Position numbers and translations under genes: made by a program. A DNA stretch of 64,000 nucleotides from Paenibacillus riograndensis SBR5 (GTDB lineage: Bacteria; Bacillota; Bacilli; Paenibacillales; Paenibacillaceae), in NCBI RefSeq assembly GCF_000981585.1, contig NZ_LN831776.1, forward strand, positions 2,805,001-2,869,000, read 5' to 3'. The notes beneath the pieces were generated by a model. It was given only the letters and a program-made list of their open reading frames with translations, did no database searches and was not told the origin of the DNA. Of this stretch, positions 18,187 through 27,391 are shown piece by piece. The stretch's first letter is position 1; the number at the start of each line of letters is the position of its first letter.

Positions 18187-19752
18187 ATGAGAACATTCCG
18201 CAATCCGGTGCTGCCGGGATTTTATCCTGATCCTTCCGCGATCCGCGTCGGTGAAGATTATTATCTTGTGACTTCAAGCTTTGAGTTTTTTCCGGGCGTG
18301 CCTATCTTCCACAGCAAGGATCTGGTCAACTGGCGCCAGCTCGGCCATGTACTGGACCGTCCGTCCCAGCTCAATCTGGATCACACGATTCCCTCCATGG
18401 GCATATGGGCACCGACGCTCCGCTATCATGAAGGAGTTTTTTATATGATTACCACTTATGTTGATAATGACAAAAACCAGCACAATTTCTATGTTACAGC
18501 AACCGATCCGGCCGGAGACTGGTCTGACCCCGTATGGCTGGAGGATGCACCCGGCATTGACTCCTCCTTGTTCTTCGATGATGACGGTAAGGTGTATTAT
18601 ACGGGCAACCGGGTTCCGCCGGAAGGGCAGGATTATCCGAAGCATATGGATATCTGGCTGCAGGAGATCGATCTTAGCCAAGGCAGGCTGATTGGCCCGA
18701 AGCACAGCATTTGGCAGGGCGCCCTTAAGGTGGCTCACGCCCAGGAGGGACCGCATATCTATAAAATCGGCGCCTGGTATTACGTACTGATTGCCGAAGG
18801 CGGCACCGGGCATACTCATGCGATTACGATCGCCAGAAGCAAGAGTGTGACGGGGCCGTATGAGGGCCATAAAGCCAATCCGATTTTGACGCACCGCCAT
18901 CTCGGCAGAGCTTATCCCATCGTCAATGTCGGACACGGGGAGCTTGTGGAGACCCAGCACGGTGACTGGTGGATGTTCTGCCTGGCTTCGCGGACCTGCG
19001 GCGGCTATTACCGCAATCTGGGACGCGAAACCTTCCTGACACCGGTCATATGGGAGAATGAATGGCCGGTGGTCAACCCCGGCAAAGGCGTGCTTGAATT
19101 GGAGACACCGGCTCCGGATTTGCCGGAGACAAGGTGGCCGGAGCTGCCTGCACGCGATGAGTTTACGGGCAGTGAGCTTGGGCTGATCTGGAATTTCCTG
19201 CGGACACCGCGGGGGGAATTCTGGAGTCTTACCGAGAAGCCCGGCTTCCTGCGGCTTCATTTGAAGGCGGAGCGGCTCTCGGAGATTGCCAATCCATCCT
19301 TTATCGGCAGGCGCCAGCAGCATTTGAGCTTCCGGGCGGCGGCTGACATGACGTTTCGTCCCGCTGCCGAAGGGGAGGTTGCCGGACTGGTCCTTCTCCA
19401 GAATGCGGATTACCACTTCCGGTATGAATACGGGCTGGAGGCAGGCGAACGTGTGCTGCAGTTGATTCAGCGAAAGGGCGGCAGCGAACAGCTGCTGGCG
19501 TCCGTGCCATATCCGCAGGATCAGGTGCAGCTTAAGGTGGAAGCCAGAGGACAGGAGTACAGCTTCTATTACAGATCCTCTGAAGCCGCCAAGTGGACAG
19601 CCTTCTTCGAACGGGCTGACGGCAGAGTGCTCAGCACGGACCTGGCCGGAGGTTTTACAGGAGCTTATATCGGAATGTACACAAGCTCTCAAGGCGCGGA
19701 GAGTGAAAGCTATGCCGATTTTGACTGGTTCAGCTATGAAGGACTTGAATAA
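18187..19752 (+). CDS. Glycoside hydrolase family 43 (beta-xylosidase/arabinofuranosidase)
   Basis: A 521-residue enzyme with an N-terminal five-bladed propeller and a C-terminal beta-sandwich (XynB type), which cuts xylose or arabinose from oligosaccharide ends. The acidic triad is visible: D15 in FYPDPS, D125 in PGIDSSLFFDDDG, and E187 in HAQEGPHIYK. There is no signal peptide, so it acts in the cytoplasm on imported oligosaccharides. ATG at 18187 has GAGGAGGA 8 bases upstream; an in-frame start at 18169 overlaps that site and is unlikely. It is first in a run of plus-strand carbohydrate genes. Confidence 0.94.
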   Translation: MRTFRNPVLPGFYPDPSAIRVGEDYYLVTSSFEFFPGVPIFHSKDLVNWRQLGHVLDRPSQLNLDHTIPSMGIWAPTLRYHEGVFYMITTYVDNDKNQHNFYVTATDPAGDWSDPVWLEDAPGIDSSLFFDDDGKVYYTGNRVPPEGQDYPKHMDIWLQEIDLSQGRLIGPKHSIWQGALKVAHAQEGPHIYKIGAWYYVLIAEGGTGHTHAITIARSKSVTGPYEGHKANPILTHRHLGRAYPIVNVGHGELVETQHGDWWMFCLASRTCGGYYRNLGRETFLTPVIWENEWPVVNPGKGVLELETPAPDLPETRWPELPARDEFTGSELGLIWNFLRTPRGEFWSLTEKPGFLRLHLKAERLSEIANPSFIGRRQQHLSFRAAADMTFRPAAEGEVAGLVLLQNADYHFRYEYGLEAGERVLQLIQRKGGSEQLLASVPYPQDQVQLKVEARGQEYSFYYRSSEAAKWTAFFERADGRVLSTDLAGGFTGAYIGMYTSSQGAESESYADFDWFSYEGLE

Positions 19753-19770
19753 TAAGGGAGGTAAGGTTCA

Positions 19771-21225
19771 ATGGGCAGCAATCCGGAAACAATAGCTTAC
19801 CCGGTTCCAGAGCTTCCCCGGATTCCCGGACGGACTTTTGTGATCACGGACTATGGGGCGGAAGAAGGAGGATTTACCCTGTGCACCTCCGCTATTCAGG
19901 CTGCACTGGATGCCTGCGCCGCCATGGGAGGCGGAAAGGTTGTCATTCCGGCTGGCATCTGGCGAACGGGACCGCTTACCTTGCACAGCAGGATTAATCT
20001 GAGCGCAGACCAGGGAGCGTTGGTGCAGTTTGACCCTGATCCCGCCTTATATCCGCTGCTCTCTTCCCAATACGAAGGGAATGCCGGCTGGCGCTGTCAG
20101 GCTCCGCTCGATGGTGAAGGCCTAAGCGATGTGGCAATCACCGGAGAGGGGGTGTTCGACGGCAGCGGCGAAGGCTGGCGTCCGGTGAAGCGGTTCAAGA
20201 TGACGGAGAAGCAGTGGAACCATCTGATTGAATCCGGAGGCGTGCTTGATCCGCAGGGCGAAGTGTGGTGGCCTTCCCGGGAAGCCATGGAGGGAGAAGG
20301 CTTCTGCCGGAAGCTGGCTGACAAGGGAGACACCCGCATGGAGGCGTTTCTGCCCGCCCGTGCGTACCTCCGTCCAACGCTGCTTAGCCTCCGCAACTGC
20401 CGGCGGGTGCTGCTGGACGGGCCAACCTTCCAAAATTCACCTGCCTGGTGTCTTCATCCCTTTGGATGCGAGCAGATTACCGTGCGGAATGTTCATGTCC
20501 GCAATCCCTGGTATTCGCAGAACGGGGATGGCCTCGATCTGGAATCCTGCACGCATGCTCTGGTTGAGCACAGCAGCTTTGATGTGGGGGATGACGCCAT
20601 CTGCCTCAAGTCGGGCAAGGATGAGGAAGGCCGTAAGCGGGGGCTGCCCTGCCGGTATATTACCATCCGGAATTGCACGGTATATCATGGACATGGGGGA
20701 GTGGTGATCGGCAGCGAGATGTCCGGAGGTGTGCATGCGGTTCGAGTTAGCGACTGTCTGTTCATCGGCACGGACATTGGCCTGCGGTTCAAAAGCACCC
20801 GGGGAAGAGGCGGTGTGGTGGAGGATATTGTCATGGAGAATATCAGCATGACGGGAATCATCCACGAGGCCGTATCTTTTCACATGTTCTATGCAGGGGT
20901 CGAAGGATCGGAAGGGTATGACGAGCAATACTTTTCGGTTACAGAGGAAACGCCGCAGTTCCGGAAGATTACGCTCAAGAACCTTGTGTGCCATGGAGCG
21001 GCAACCGCGCTGCTCGTGAACGGGCTGCCGGAGATGCCGCTTGCTGATCTGACCATTGAACAATTCCGCGCAGTGAGTGAACGGGGAATTGTGCTGCGGC
21101 ATGCTACGGGGCTTACACTGGACCGCATCTGGTTACAGACCGCGGAAACGCCGGAGATAACGGCGCATCGATGCAGCCAAGTCGTTCTCACCCAATCCGA
21201 AGACTTGACGATTACTGGGAAATAA
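19771..21225 (+). CDS. Glycoside hydrolase family 28 (polygalacturonase-type)
   Basis: A 484-residue parallel beta-helix enzyme that hydrolyses galacturonic-acid linkages. Family motifs: NGDGLD at 251-256 (NTD equivalent), the Asp pair D274/D275 in VGDDAICLKSG, GHGG near 306, and RFKSTRGRGG (RIK equivalent) near 340. The opening strand has ITDYGAEEGG...TSAIQAALDAC. There is no signal peptide, so an exo-acting intracellular enzyme on short oligogalacturonides is more likely than a secreted endo-enzyme. The GGAGG ribosome-binding site is 9 bases before ATG, and the gene lies 18 bp after GH43, so they share an operon. Confidence 0.94.
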   Translation: MGSNPETIAYPVPELPRIPGRTFVITDYGAEEGGFTLCTSAIQAALDACAAMGGGKVVIPAGIWRTGPLTLHSRINLSADQGALVQFDPDPALYPLLSSQYEGNAGWRCQAPLDGEGLSDVAITGEGVFDGSGEGWRPVKRFKMTEKQWNHLIESGGVLDPQGEVWWPSREAMEGEGFCRKLADKGDTRMEAFLPARAYLRPTLLSLRNCRRVLLDGPTFQNSPAWCLHPFGCEQITVRNVHVRNPWYSQNGDGLDLESCTHALVEHSSFDVGDDAICLKSGKDEEGRKRGLPCRYITIRNCTVYHGHGGVVIGSEMSGGVHAVRVSDCLFIGTDIGLRFKSTRGRGGVVEDIVMENISMTGIIHEAVSFHMFYAGVEGSEGYDEQYFSVTEETPQFRKITLKNLVCHGAATALLVNGLPEMPLADLTIEQFRAVSERGIVLRHATGLTLDRIWLQTAETPEITAHRCSQVVLTQSEDLTITGK

Positions 21226-21233
21226 ATCAATGT

Positions 21234-22118
21234 CTACGGATGATGGAAATCCGTCTTGACCTTCCGCGAAGGGTGTGACCTTGCTTCTTTCCGGTATTGG
21301 AGCGGGGTCAGACCGGTTGACTTTTTGAAGGTTTTATTAAAATGGGAGAGATGTTCAAATCCGACAGCAGAGGCGATCTCCTGAATTTTGCCTGTGGACC
21401 CGGCAAGCAGGCGTTCGGCTTCCCTTACGCGGACATGAACGATGTATTCCCGAAAGTGAAAACCCGTCAGCCGGTGAAATACCCGGCTCAGGTATGAAGG
21501 ACTAATGTAAAAATTACTCGCTGTCGCTTCCAGAGTCAGGGCTTCACGGTGGTGATCGCGGATATAGGTGGCGACATCCGTTACCAGATGATGAAGCGGA
21601 TGTTTGGTCCCGCCGGCCTGGGAGATGTTCTCTGAACGCTGGAGAAGAATCATCAGCTCGGTGAATAAAGTGATTATGCTGGTTTCGTAATAGGACCGCT
21701 GCAGCCGGCATTCTTCCAGCATCCGGCTCATCAGGCTTTCCGCTTCGTCCTGCTCGCGCAGGTTCAGCTTGAACAGGCGGTACCCGCGGCCTTGAAACCA
21801 GATGGCTTCATTCTGCAGGGAAGGCGGCAGAAGAGCGGGGTCATAATTGATCAGAATCCGTTCGAATTCCGCGATTTCAGAGCTTGCTGTGGAATGAAGC
21901 TCCCGGCTGGAAATAAGAATAAGCTCCCCTTTATGAACCGTAATGACCCGGTCGTCCACAAAGTATACGCGCTCCCCCTGCTTCAGATAGTACAGCTCGG
22001 TTAAGTCATGGCTGTGGGGACGCGGCATTGCGGTAATGCCTTTACGTTTCATATGCTGGATGCTGTAGCGGCCTTCTTCAATATGATATTTGTGATTGGG
22101 ACTGGTCAGGCTGGTCAT
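21234..22118 (-). CDS. AraC-family transcriptional regulator (cupin sensor plus HTH)
   Basis: A 294-residue soluble regulator. The N-terminal half is a cupin-type ligand domain (PHSHDLTELYYLKQGE, VHKGELILISSRELHS). The C-terminal AraC domain carries LTLEATASNFYISPSYLSRVFH and IQEIASAVGFEHLSHFNKTFKKSTG. I chose ATG 22118, preceded by GGGGAG 6 bases upstream; a longer frame to 22307 has no such site and would run over the divergent gene. It is divergent from the pectinesterase gene with only 73 bp between, so it likely regulates that operon. Confidence 0.92.
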   Translation of the reverse strand: MTSLTSPNHKYHIEEGRYSIQHMKRKGITAMPRPHSHDLTELYYLKQGERVYFVDDRVITVHKGELILISSRELHSTASSEIAEFERILINYDPALLPPSLQNEAIWFQGRGYRLFKLNLREQDEAESLMSRMLEECRLQRSYYETSIITLFTELMILLQRSENISQAGGTKHPLHHLVTDVATYIRDHHREALTLEATASNFYISPSYLSRVFHRLTGFHFREYIVHVRVREAERLLAGSTGKIQEIASAVGFEHLSHFNKTFKKSTGLTPLQYRKEARSHPSRKVKTDFHHP

Positions 22119-22191
22119 AATTCTCCCCTTCTCTTCCGGAGCGTTACGGTTATTATAGAATAAACTTAGGTTGACAGGAAAGGAGCCGCAG

Positions 22192-23082
22192 ATGTTAATT
22201 ACAGTCTCTAAGAGTGTCGGTGAAGGGTTCAGCAGTCTACAGGCAGCGCTGGATTCCATTCCGCAGGAATACAAGGAAGCAGTAACGATTCGCATCAAGC
22301 CCGGCATTTATGAGGAAAAGGTTACAGTAAAACAGGGAACACCTCCGGTTCTCCTGCTGGGGGAGGACACGAATTCCACCATCATCACCTGGTCTGACAA
22401 TGCCCACACATTAGGTCCGGACGGAGAGCCGCTTGGCACATTCAAATCCGGCACCCTGAATGTATTCGCCGAACATTTCACGGCTGAGAATCTGACCATC
22501 CGGAATGCCTCCGGTCCCGGCACCGGCCAGGCGGTGGCTGCTTTTGTAGATGCTGGTCATGCCGTATTCCGGCGTGTACGCCTGCTGGGTGACCAGGATA
22601 CTTTGTATACGGGGCAAGGGAAGCAATATTATAACGAATGCTATATTGAAGGCGATGTAGATTATATTTTTGGCGCGGCTACGGCATTGTTTGAACGCTG
22701 CCGGCTGCATAACAAGCGTTCCAGGGGATATATTACAGCCGCATCAACGCCCGAAGGCGCACCGTTTGGTTATGTGTTCCTCGATTGTGAAATTACCAGC
22801 GGTGAAGGGGTAAGCGAGGTGTATCTTGGACGCCCATGGCGGCCTTATGCCCATGTGGCCTTTATCCGCACTGTCATGGACGGTTCGATTATCGGGGAAG
22901 GTTGGCATAATTGGGGGCAGCCGGACAGGGAGGAAACCAGCCGCTATGAAGAATACGGCAGCAGTGGCCCGGGGGCCAATCCTGAAGCCAGAGCTGCCTG
23001 GTCGCGGCAGCTGATTCCACAGGAAGCGGCGCAGTATAGGGTGCTGTCCGTGCTTGACGGGTGGCATCCCGAAGGCTATTAA
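22192..23082 (+). CDS. Pectinesterase (carbohydrate esterase family 8)
   Basis: A 296-residue right-handed beta-helix that removes methyl esters from pectin or oligogalacturonate. Active-site residues are present: Q113 (GQAVA), Q135 and D136 (GDQDTLYTG), D157 (DVDYIFGA), R214 and W216 (LGRPWRPY). There is no signal peptide, which is unusual for the family and points to action inside the cell. ATG at 22192 has AGGAG 7 bases upstream; a TTG at 22171 is in frame but lacks a site. First of three genes in an operon with short gaps. Confidence 0.95.
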   Translation: MLITVSKSVGEGFSSLQAALDSIPQEYKEAVTIRIKPGIYEEKVTVKQGTPPVLLLGEDTNSTIITWSDNAHTLGPDGEPLGTFKSGTLNVFAEHFTAENLTIRNASGPGTGQAVAAFVDAGHAVFRRVRLLGDQDTLYTGQGKQYYNECYIEGDVDYIFGAATALFERCRLHNKRSRGYITAASTPEGAPFGYVFLDCEITSGEGVSEVYLGRPWRPYAHVAFIRTVMDGSIIGEGWHNWGQPDREETSRYEEYGSSGPGANPEARAAWSRQLIPQEAAQYRVLSVLDGWHPEGY

Positions 23083-23099
23083 GGGAAGGAGCACTTCGG

Positions 23100-24128
23100 A
23101 TGGAGCCTCTGGAAGAATACATCAATAAACTGACCGGTTCAACACAGCGCAATTCGGCTTTCAGCAAGGACATCCCCTTTCAGCAGTGGCGCGACGGGCT
23201 TGCCGCAGCATTTACGGAGCGGCTGGGCGGCTTTCCGGAAACAGCTGAAGCGCTGCGGCCGGTTCTTCTGGAACGTACAAGCTGCTCCGGGTATACCCGC
23301 GAACGTATAGAGATCACTACTTATGAAGGACTTCGTATGCCGCTGTATCTTCTGCTCCCGGATCAGCCGCTGTCTACCCCCGCCCCTGCCGTTCTTGCCA
23401 TTCACGGACATGGCTACGGAAGCCGAGAGATTGTCGGCTTGGACCCGGGCGGAGCGGAGCGGCCGGGAGATCCCGGGCTGCATAAGGACTTCGCGGTTTC
23501 ACTGGCAAGACAGGGCTTTGTAGTGGCTGCCCCGGAACTGCTCGGCTTTGGCGACAGACGTCTGGAAGAAGACCTGGCCAGCGGCGAGCCTGGACGTAAT
23601 TCCTGCTTCCGCCTGTCTTCGGCACTGCTGATGGCTGGGAAGACGATGGCCGGGTACCGTATCTACGAGACCAAGAGAGCACTGGATTATTTGCAGACAA
23701 GGCGCGAGGTTAAGGGCGGTCGCATTGGAATTATGGGTATTTCCGGCGGCGGACTGGTGGCCGGCTTCACAGCCGCGCTTGACCAGCGGATCGCCTGTGC
23801 GGTCGTAAGCGGGTATGCCAATACCTTCGCGGACAGTATTCTGACGCGTAATCATTGCCTCGACAATTATATTCCGGGGATCCTGCTGGAAGCGGAGATG
23901 CCTGATCTTCTGGGCCTCATTGCCCCGCGCGGCCTGTTTCTTGAATCGGGCGATGCCGATCATCTGTTTGGCCCCCGGGGGGCAAGAATGGCTTTAGCCC
24001 GGTTGGAGAGTATTTACGGGGCAGCACATCATTCCGGGCAGGTTGAAGCGGACTTCTTCACCGGAGGTCATGAGATTCATGGCGGACCGGCCTTTGCCTG
24101 GCTGCGGAAGCAGCTTGCCGGAGCATAA
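23100..24128 (+). CDS. Alpha/beta hydrolase (dienelactone hydrolase/acetyl esterase-like)
   Basis: A 342-residue serine hydrolase. The oxyanion segment AVLAIHGHGYGSRE precedes the nucleophile elbow GISGGG with Ser near 215; the acid is probably in ESGDADHLFG and the base in GGHEIHGG. It belongs to the large, acyl-peptide/DLH-like group often found in plant polysaccharide loci, where members act as deacetylases; the exact substrate cannot be told. ATG at 23100 has AAGGAG 8 bases before it and lies 17 bp after the pectinesterase stop. No signal peptide. Confidence 0.88.
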   Translation: MEPLEEYINKLTGSTQRNSAFSKDIPFQQWRDGLAAAFTERLGGFPETAEALRPVLLERTSCSGYTRERIEITTYEGLRMPLYLLLPDQPLSTPAPAVLAIHGHGYGSREIVGLDPGGAERPGDPGLHKDFAVSLARQGFVVAAPELLGFGDRRLEEDLASGEPGRNSCFRLSSALLMAGKTMAGYRIYETKRALDYLQTRREVKGGRIGIMGISGGGLVAGFTAALDQRIACAVVSGYANTFADSILTRNHCLDNYIPGILLEAEMPDLLGLIAPRGLFLESGDADHLFGPRGARMALARLESIYGAAHHSGQVEADFFTGGHEIHGGPAFAWLRKQLAGA

Positions 24129-24168
24129 GATTAGACTGAAATGGATGACTAACGAAGGAGGAATAAAG

Positions 24169-25296
24169 GTGACTATAACTGAAGCAACAAGCGTTCGCTG
24201 GTCCAGTAAAATCGCGGATACGATTCTTGAAAGGTGCAATGAGCAGGGAGAGGATGAATATGTGCTGGAACGGTGGGCTTATGTTCCGGGCATGCTGCTG
24301 ATGGCAATGGCCCGGGCGGGTGTCCAGCTCGGCCGGCCGGAGTATGTCTCCTATATGGAACGGCACATGGACACATTCATTGGAGAGGATGGTTCCATTC
24401 GTACCTACAGGCTGGAGGAATACAACCTGGACCAGATCAATGAGGGCAAAAATCTGTTCTTGCTGTACCAGAAAACAGGTGAAGAACGGTATGCCAAGGC
24501 AGCCGATCTACTGGCCGCACAGCTTATTGGACATCCCCGCACCTCCGAAGGAGGATTTTGGCATAAGAAGGTATACCCTTTCCAGATGTGGCTGGACGGG
24601 CTGTACATGGCTTCTCCATTCCTGGCGGAATACGGCAAGGTCTTTCAACGTCCTGAACTGATTGACGAAGCAGCACATCAGCTGCTGCTGGTCGAGCAGC
24701 GGACCCGCGATCCGCGTACTGGCCTGCTCTACCATGGCTGGGATGAATCCAAAGAGCAGGAATGGGCTGACTCGTCTACCGGATTGTCCTCCCATTTCTG
24801 GAGCCGGGCGATGGGGTGGTATGCGATGGCTTTGGTTGACTGCCTGGAGCATTTTCCGCTCGCTCATCCGAAGCGGGGGACGGTCATAGGTATTTTTCAG
24901 CGGATGTGCGGTGCGCTTCTGGAGGTCCAAGACAAGGAGACCGGCCTTTGGTACCAGGTGCTCGATCAAGGGGGGCGAAAGGGCAATTATCTAGAGGCTT
25001 CCGGCTCCTGCATGTTTGTGTATGCGCTGGCCAAGGGGCTGAGACTGGGTTATCTGGAACCATCTTTTCAAGAGGCGATGCTGAAAGGTTATGAGGGCAT
25101 TGTCGAGCATTTGACTGAAGAGGATGAACACGGCGTTCACTTGCACCACATCTGTCATGGGGCGGGTTTGAGCAAAGACCGCAATGGCTCATACGATTAC
25201 TATATCTCTGAGGAGGTGCTGTCGGATGTGCCTATGGGGGTAGCTCCATTATTATTAGCTTCCCTTGAAGTGGAACGGTATCAAGCAGACAGATAA
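24169..25296 (+). CDS. Glycoside hydrolase family 105 (unsaturated galacturonyl hydrolase, YteR/YesR type)
   Basis: A 375-residue (alpha/alpha)6-barrel enzyme that hydrolyses unsaturated galacturonyl-rhamnose or related disaccharides made by pectin lyases. The catalytic Asp is D143 in QMWLDGLYMA, the same number as in B. subtilis YteR; FWSRAMGWYAMAL and GNYLEASGSCMFVYALAKG are family hallmarks. The start is GTG 24169 with AAGGAGG 8 bases upstream. No signal peptide, as in other family members. Last gene of the pectin operon, closed by the terminator at 25329. Confidence 0.94.
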   Translation: MTITEATSVRWSSKIADTILERCNEQGEDEYVLERWAYVPGMLLMAMARAGVQLGRPEYVSYMERHMDTFIGEDGSIRTYRLEEYNLDQINEGKNLFLLYQKTGEERYAKAADLLAAQLIGHPRTSEGGFWHKKVYPFQMWLDGLYMASPFLAEYGKVFQRPELIDEAAHQLLLVEQRTRDPRTGLLYHGWDESKEQEWADSSTGLSSHFWSRAMGWYAMALVDCLEHFPLAHPKRGTVIGIFQRMCGALLEVQDKETGLWYQVLDQGGRKGNYLEASGSCMFVYALAKGLRLGYLEPSFQEAMLKGYEGIVEHLTEEDEHGVHLHHICHGAGLSKDRNGSYDYYISEEVLSDVPMGVAPLLLASLEVERYQADR

Positions 25297-25328
25297 CAAT
25301 AATTTCAGGCCAAGTAAGTTCTGCCCGG

Positions 25329-25368
25329 AAGACAGACCGCCGGTTCTCAACCAGCGGTCTGTCTTTAT
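25329..25368. terminator. Terminator at the end of the pectin operon
   Basis: Stem AGACAGACCGC (25330-25340) with GCGGTCTGTCT (25354-25364), then TTTA. The converging recombinase gene stops at 25365, directly at the edge of this hairpin. Confidence 0.85.
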
Positions 25369-26927
25369 AGACGCGGATACAAGAATATCTCAAATTGCTC
25401 TTTATGCTGGCCGGGGCCCTTTTTATAAACGACTTTGTTCAGCACGGACTTCAATAACGCATTTCTGCTTATGGGATTGTCTGTCTGATAGTACGATTTA
25501 ACTACAGATTCTGCAAGCGGGATGACCATGCTTCCCGCTTCTTTCCGGGCCAATTCCAGATCGAGGTCCTTCTGCACTTTGTTGATTCCCTCGGCAGCTG
25601 CTGTTATCCGCTTGGAGATATCCTGTGAACGCTCCTTAAATATCTCTTCGGTATAAATCCCTCTTTCCAGGAAATCGAATAGTTTTCCCCTCTGGTTTTC
25701 CAGCTCCTTTAATTCGTTTTGCAGTGAGGCGAGTGCCCGTTCTTTTAACCTGAGTCCGTTGTGTGGAGCCGGATGGTTTCTCTTTCCCCATTTAATCTTA
25801 TAGCCGCTTAACCAAAGCTCAAGTCCTTCGATAATCCGGGCTTCAACGGTATCATATCTGCTGCTGCGCGTAGAACAGCCGGCTGTGCTGCAGCGAAAAT
25901 GAGCCGGTTGCCTGGTGTACGGCCGGTAAACCATAGTTCTTCCGCACTCGGAGCACTTTACAAGTCCGGCCAGGGCTGATGTCATTCTGGGTTTGCCATC
26001 CATATTGTATTGATGCGGGGAGTGATGATGCTCTGAGAGCCTCCGCTTTGCCTTCAGGAAGGTTTCGCTGTCGATAATGGGTTGATGTTTTCCGTGTACA
26101 TCAATCCACTCAGCGCGGCTCCTATGGCGTGATGAGCGGTGTCTGCTTCCGTCCTTGCTCTTCTTAACCTCTTTCTTCCCCCATTGAATTCTTCCAATGT
26201 ACACTTCATTTTTTAAAATAGTTAAGACAGAAGAAGCTGACCAGCTGCCGCCTTTATAAGAGGGGACCTTAAGCCGTTCCAATTCAGCCGCAATTTTATT
26301 TCCGCCTTTTTGCTGTCCGGGATCTTCATGGGTGTACCAGGCGAAAATTTGTTTTACGATTTCAGCCTGTTCCGGATGGGGCTTCAAAGTGCGGCCGCGA
26401 CCCTCGGGAAGCTTCTCAATCAAGTATCCGAAGGGCGGGCGGGTACCTATAAAGTTACCTTCTTCCGCAGCGCGCTTCCGGCCTCCCTGCATCCGGCGGG
26501 TAATAATTTTGAGCTCCTTACGGGCCATAAAAGCTTCAAATTCACTGTATTCCTCATCAAATTCATCCATCAGGTCATAGGTCTTCCGCGGAGTTATAAT
26601 CTTGGTCTTGGCTGAGCGGAATGTCTCCAGGATCAATCCCTGCTCCTGCATATTGCCGCGTCCAAAACGGTCAATATCCATTACCAGGACAGCATCGTAT
26701 TCACCAGATCCGACCTCTTGTAATAGCTGCAGCATTTCCGGACGGTGGACCAGGGTTTCACCGCTGACGATCTCTTCGCGGATACGAATGATATTTAAAT
26801 TTAATTGCTTGGCAAGTTTGAGCAGGGCGGCCTTGTGCTTGGCCAGGGTTTCACCTTCACCGCGGCGTTCCGCATCTTCATCTGCTCTGGATTTTCGCAA
26901 GTAAAGAGCTACATCCAATATATACAT
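25365..26927 (-). CDS. Large serine recombinase
   Basis: A 520-residue site-specific recombinase. The N-terminal resolvase domain has ALYLRKSRADE with the catalytic Ser at 13, and VLVMDIDRFGRG. The recombinase domain follows (RPPFGYLIEK, SVLTILKNEVYIGRIQWG), then a zinc ribbon (LVKCSECGRTMVYR with later Cys pair) and a coiled-coil of about 80 residues (ERALASLQNELKELENQRG). Such enzymes integrate and excise phages or rearrange genes at sporulation. No phage or element genes lie next to it, so it is either solitary or the rest of the element is gone. The gene is complete. Confidence 0.94.
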   Translation of the reverse strand: MYILDVALYLRKSRADEDAERRGEGETLAKHKAALLKLAKQLNLNIIRIREEIVSGETLVHRPEMLQLLQEVGSGEYDAVLVMDIDRFGRGNMQEQGLILETFRSAKTKIITPRKTYDLMDEFDEEYSEFEAFMARKELKIITRRMQGGRKRAAEEGNFIGTRPPFGYLIEKLPEGRGRTLKPHPEQAEIVKQIFAWYTHEDPGQQKGGNKIAAELERLKVPSYKGGSWSASSVLTILKNEVYIGRIQWGKKEVKKSKDGSRHRSSRHRSRAEWIDVHGKHQPIIDSETFLKAKRRLSEHHHSPHQYNMDGKPRMTSALAGLVKCSECGRTMVYRPYTRQPAHFRCSTAGCSTRSSRYDTVEARIIEGLELWLSGYKIKWGKRNHPAPHNGLRLKERALASLQNELKELENQRGKLFDFLERGIYTEEIFKERSQDISKRITAAAEGINKVQKDLDLELARKEAGSMVIPLAESVVKSYYQTDNPISRNALLKSVLNKVVYKKGPGQHKEQFEIFLYPRL

Positions 26928-27023
26928 CCCCTTTAGGTTAAAGGAAAATATTTATGGATGTATTATATGGGGGCTAGCATGAAAAAAACACATTCGCAAG
27001 ATTAAAAATAGGAGCTGACAACC

Positions 27024-27227
27024 GTGGTTGTCCCCCGGTCCTCCCGGCATACACATAATGCCAGGGGGGATGCCGGCATGATTGTTGCAACCTACACATT
27101 AGGCGAGACAAAGGTTCATATCTGCGATGACCATCTTGTTACAGACCCGGATGAACGGGAGAGAGTGGAGATTGCTATTGCTGATGCCGCCTGGGCATGC
27201 CTGCAGGACAAAACAGTGCTGGAATGA
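27024..27227 (+). CDS. Small conserved-looking hypothetical protein
   Basis: A 67-codon frame divergent from the recombinase. GTG at 27024 has GGAG 9 bases upstream; ATG at 27078 has GGGGGGA upstream and would give a 49-residue protein (IVATYTLGETKVHICDD start). The acidic C-terminal half (DPDERERVEIAIADAAW) looks like a real amphipathic helix. I do not recognise it. Its position beside the recombinase suggests it may belong to the same acquired unit. Confidence 0.55.
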   Translation: MVVPRSSRHTHNARGDAGMIVATYTLGETKVHICDDHLVTDPDERERVEIAIADAAWACLQDKTVLE

Positions 27228-27391
27228 AGAAGCCTTATCATTATGCCTCTACACAGAGCTTCGACAAGGAGCAGATTCATAATTAGAATGTATTCCACGT
27301 TAAATAATCAGATGGCTAATCCATCAACTTTAGTACTGTGAGAATGTTCCACATTTGGGTAATAACTATTAATCAGATGAGGAGGTATATC

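Noticed and set aside
18274..19692. A 472-codon antisense frame in the GH43 gene
   Set aside because: A shadow of a long, well-supported gene; no start signal and no domain.
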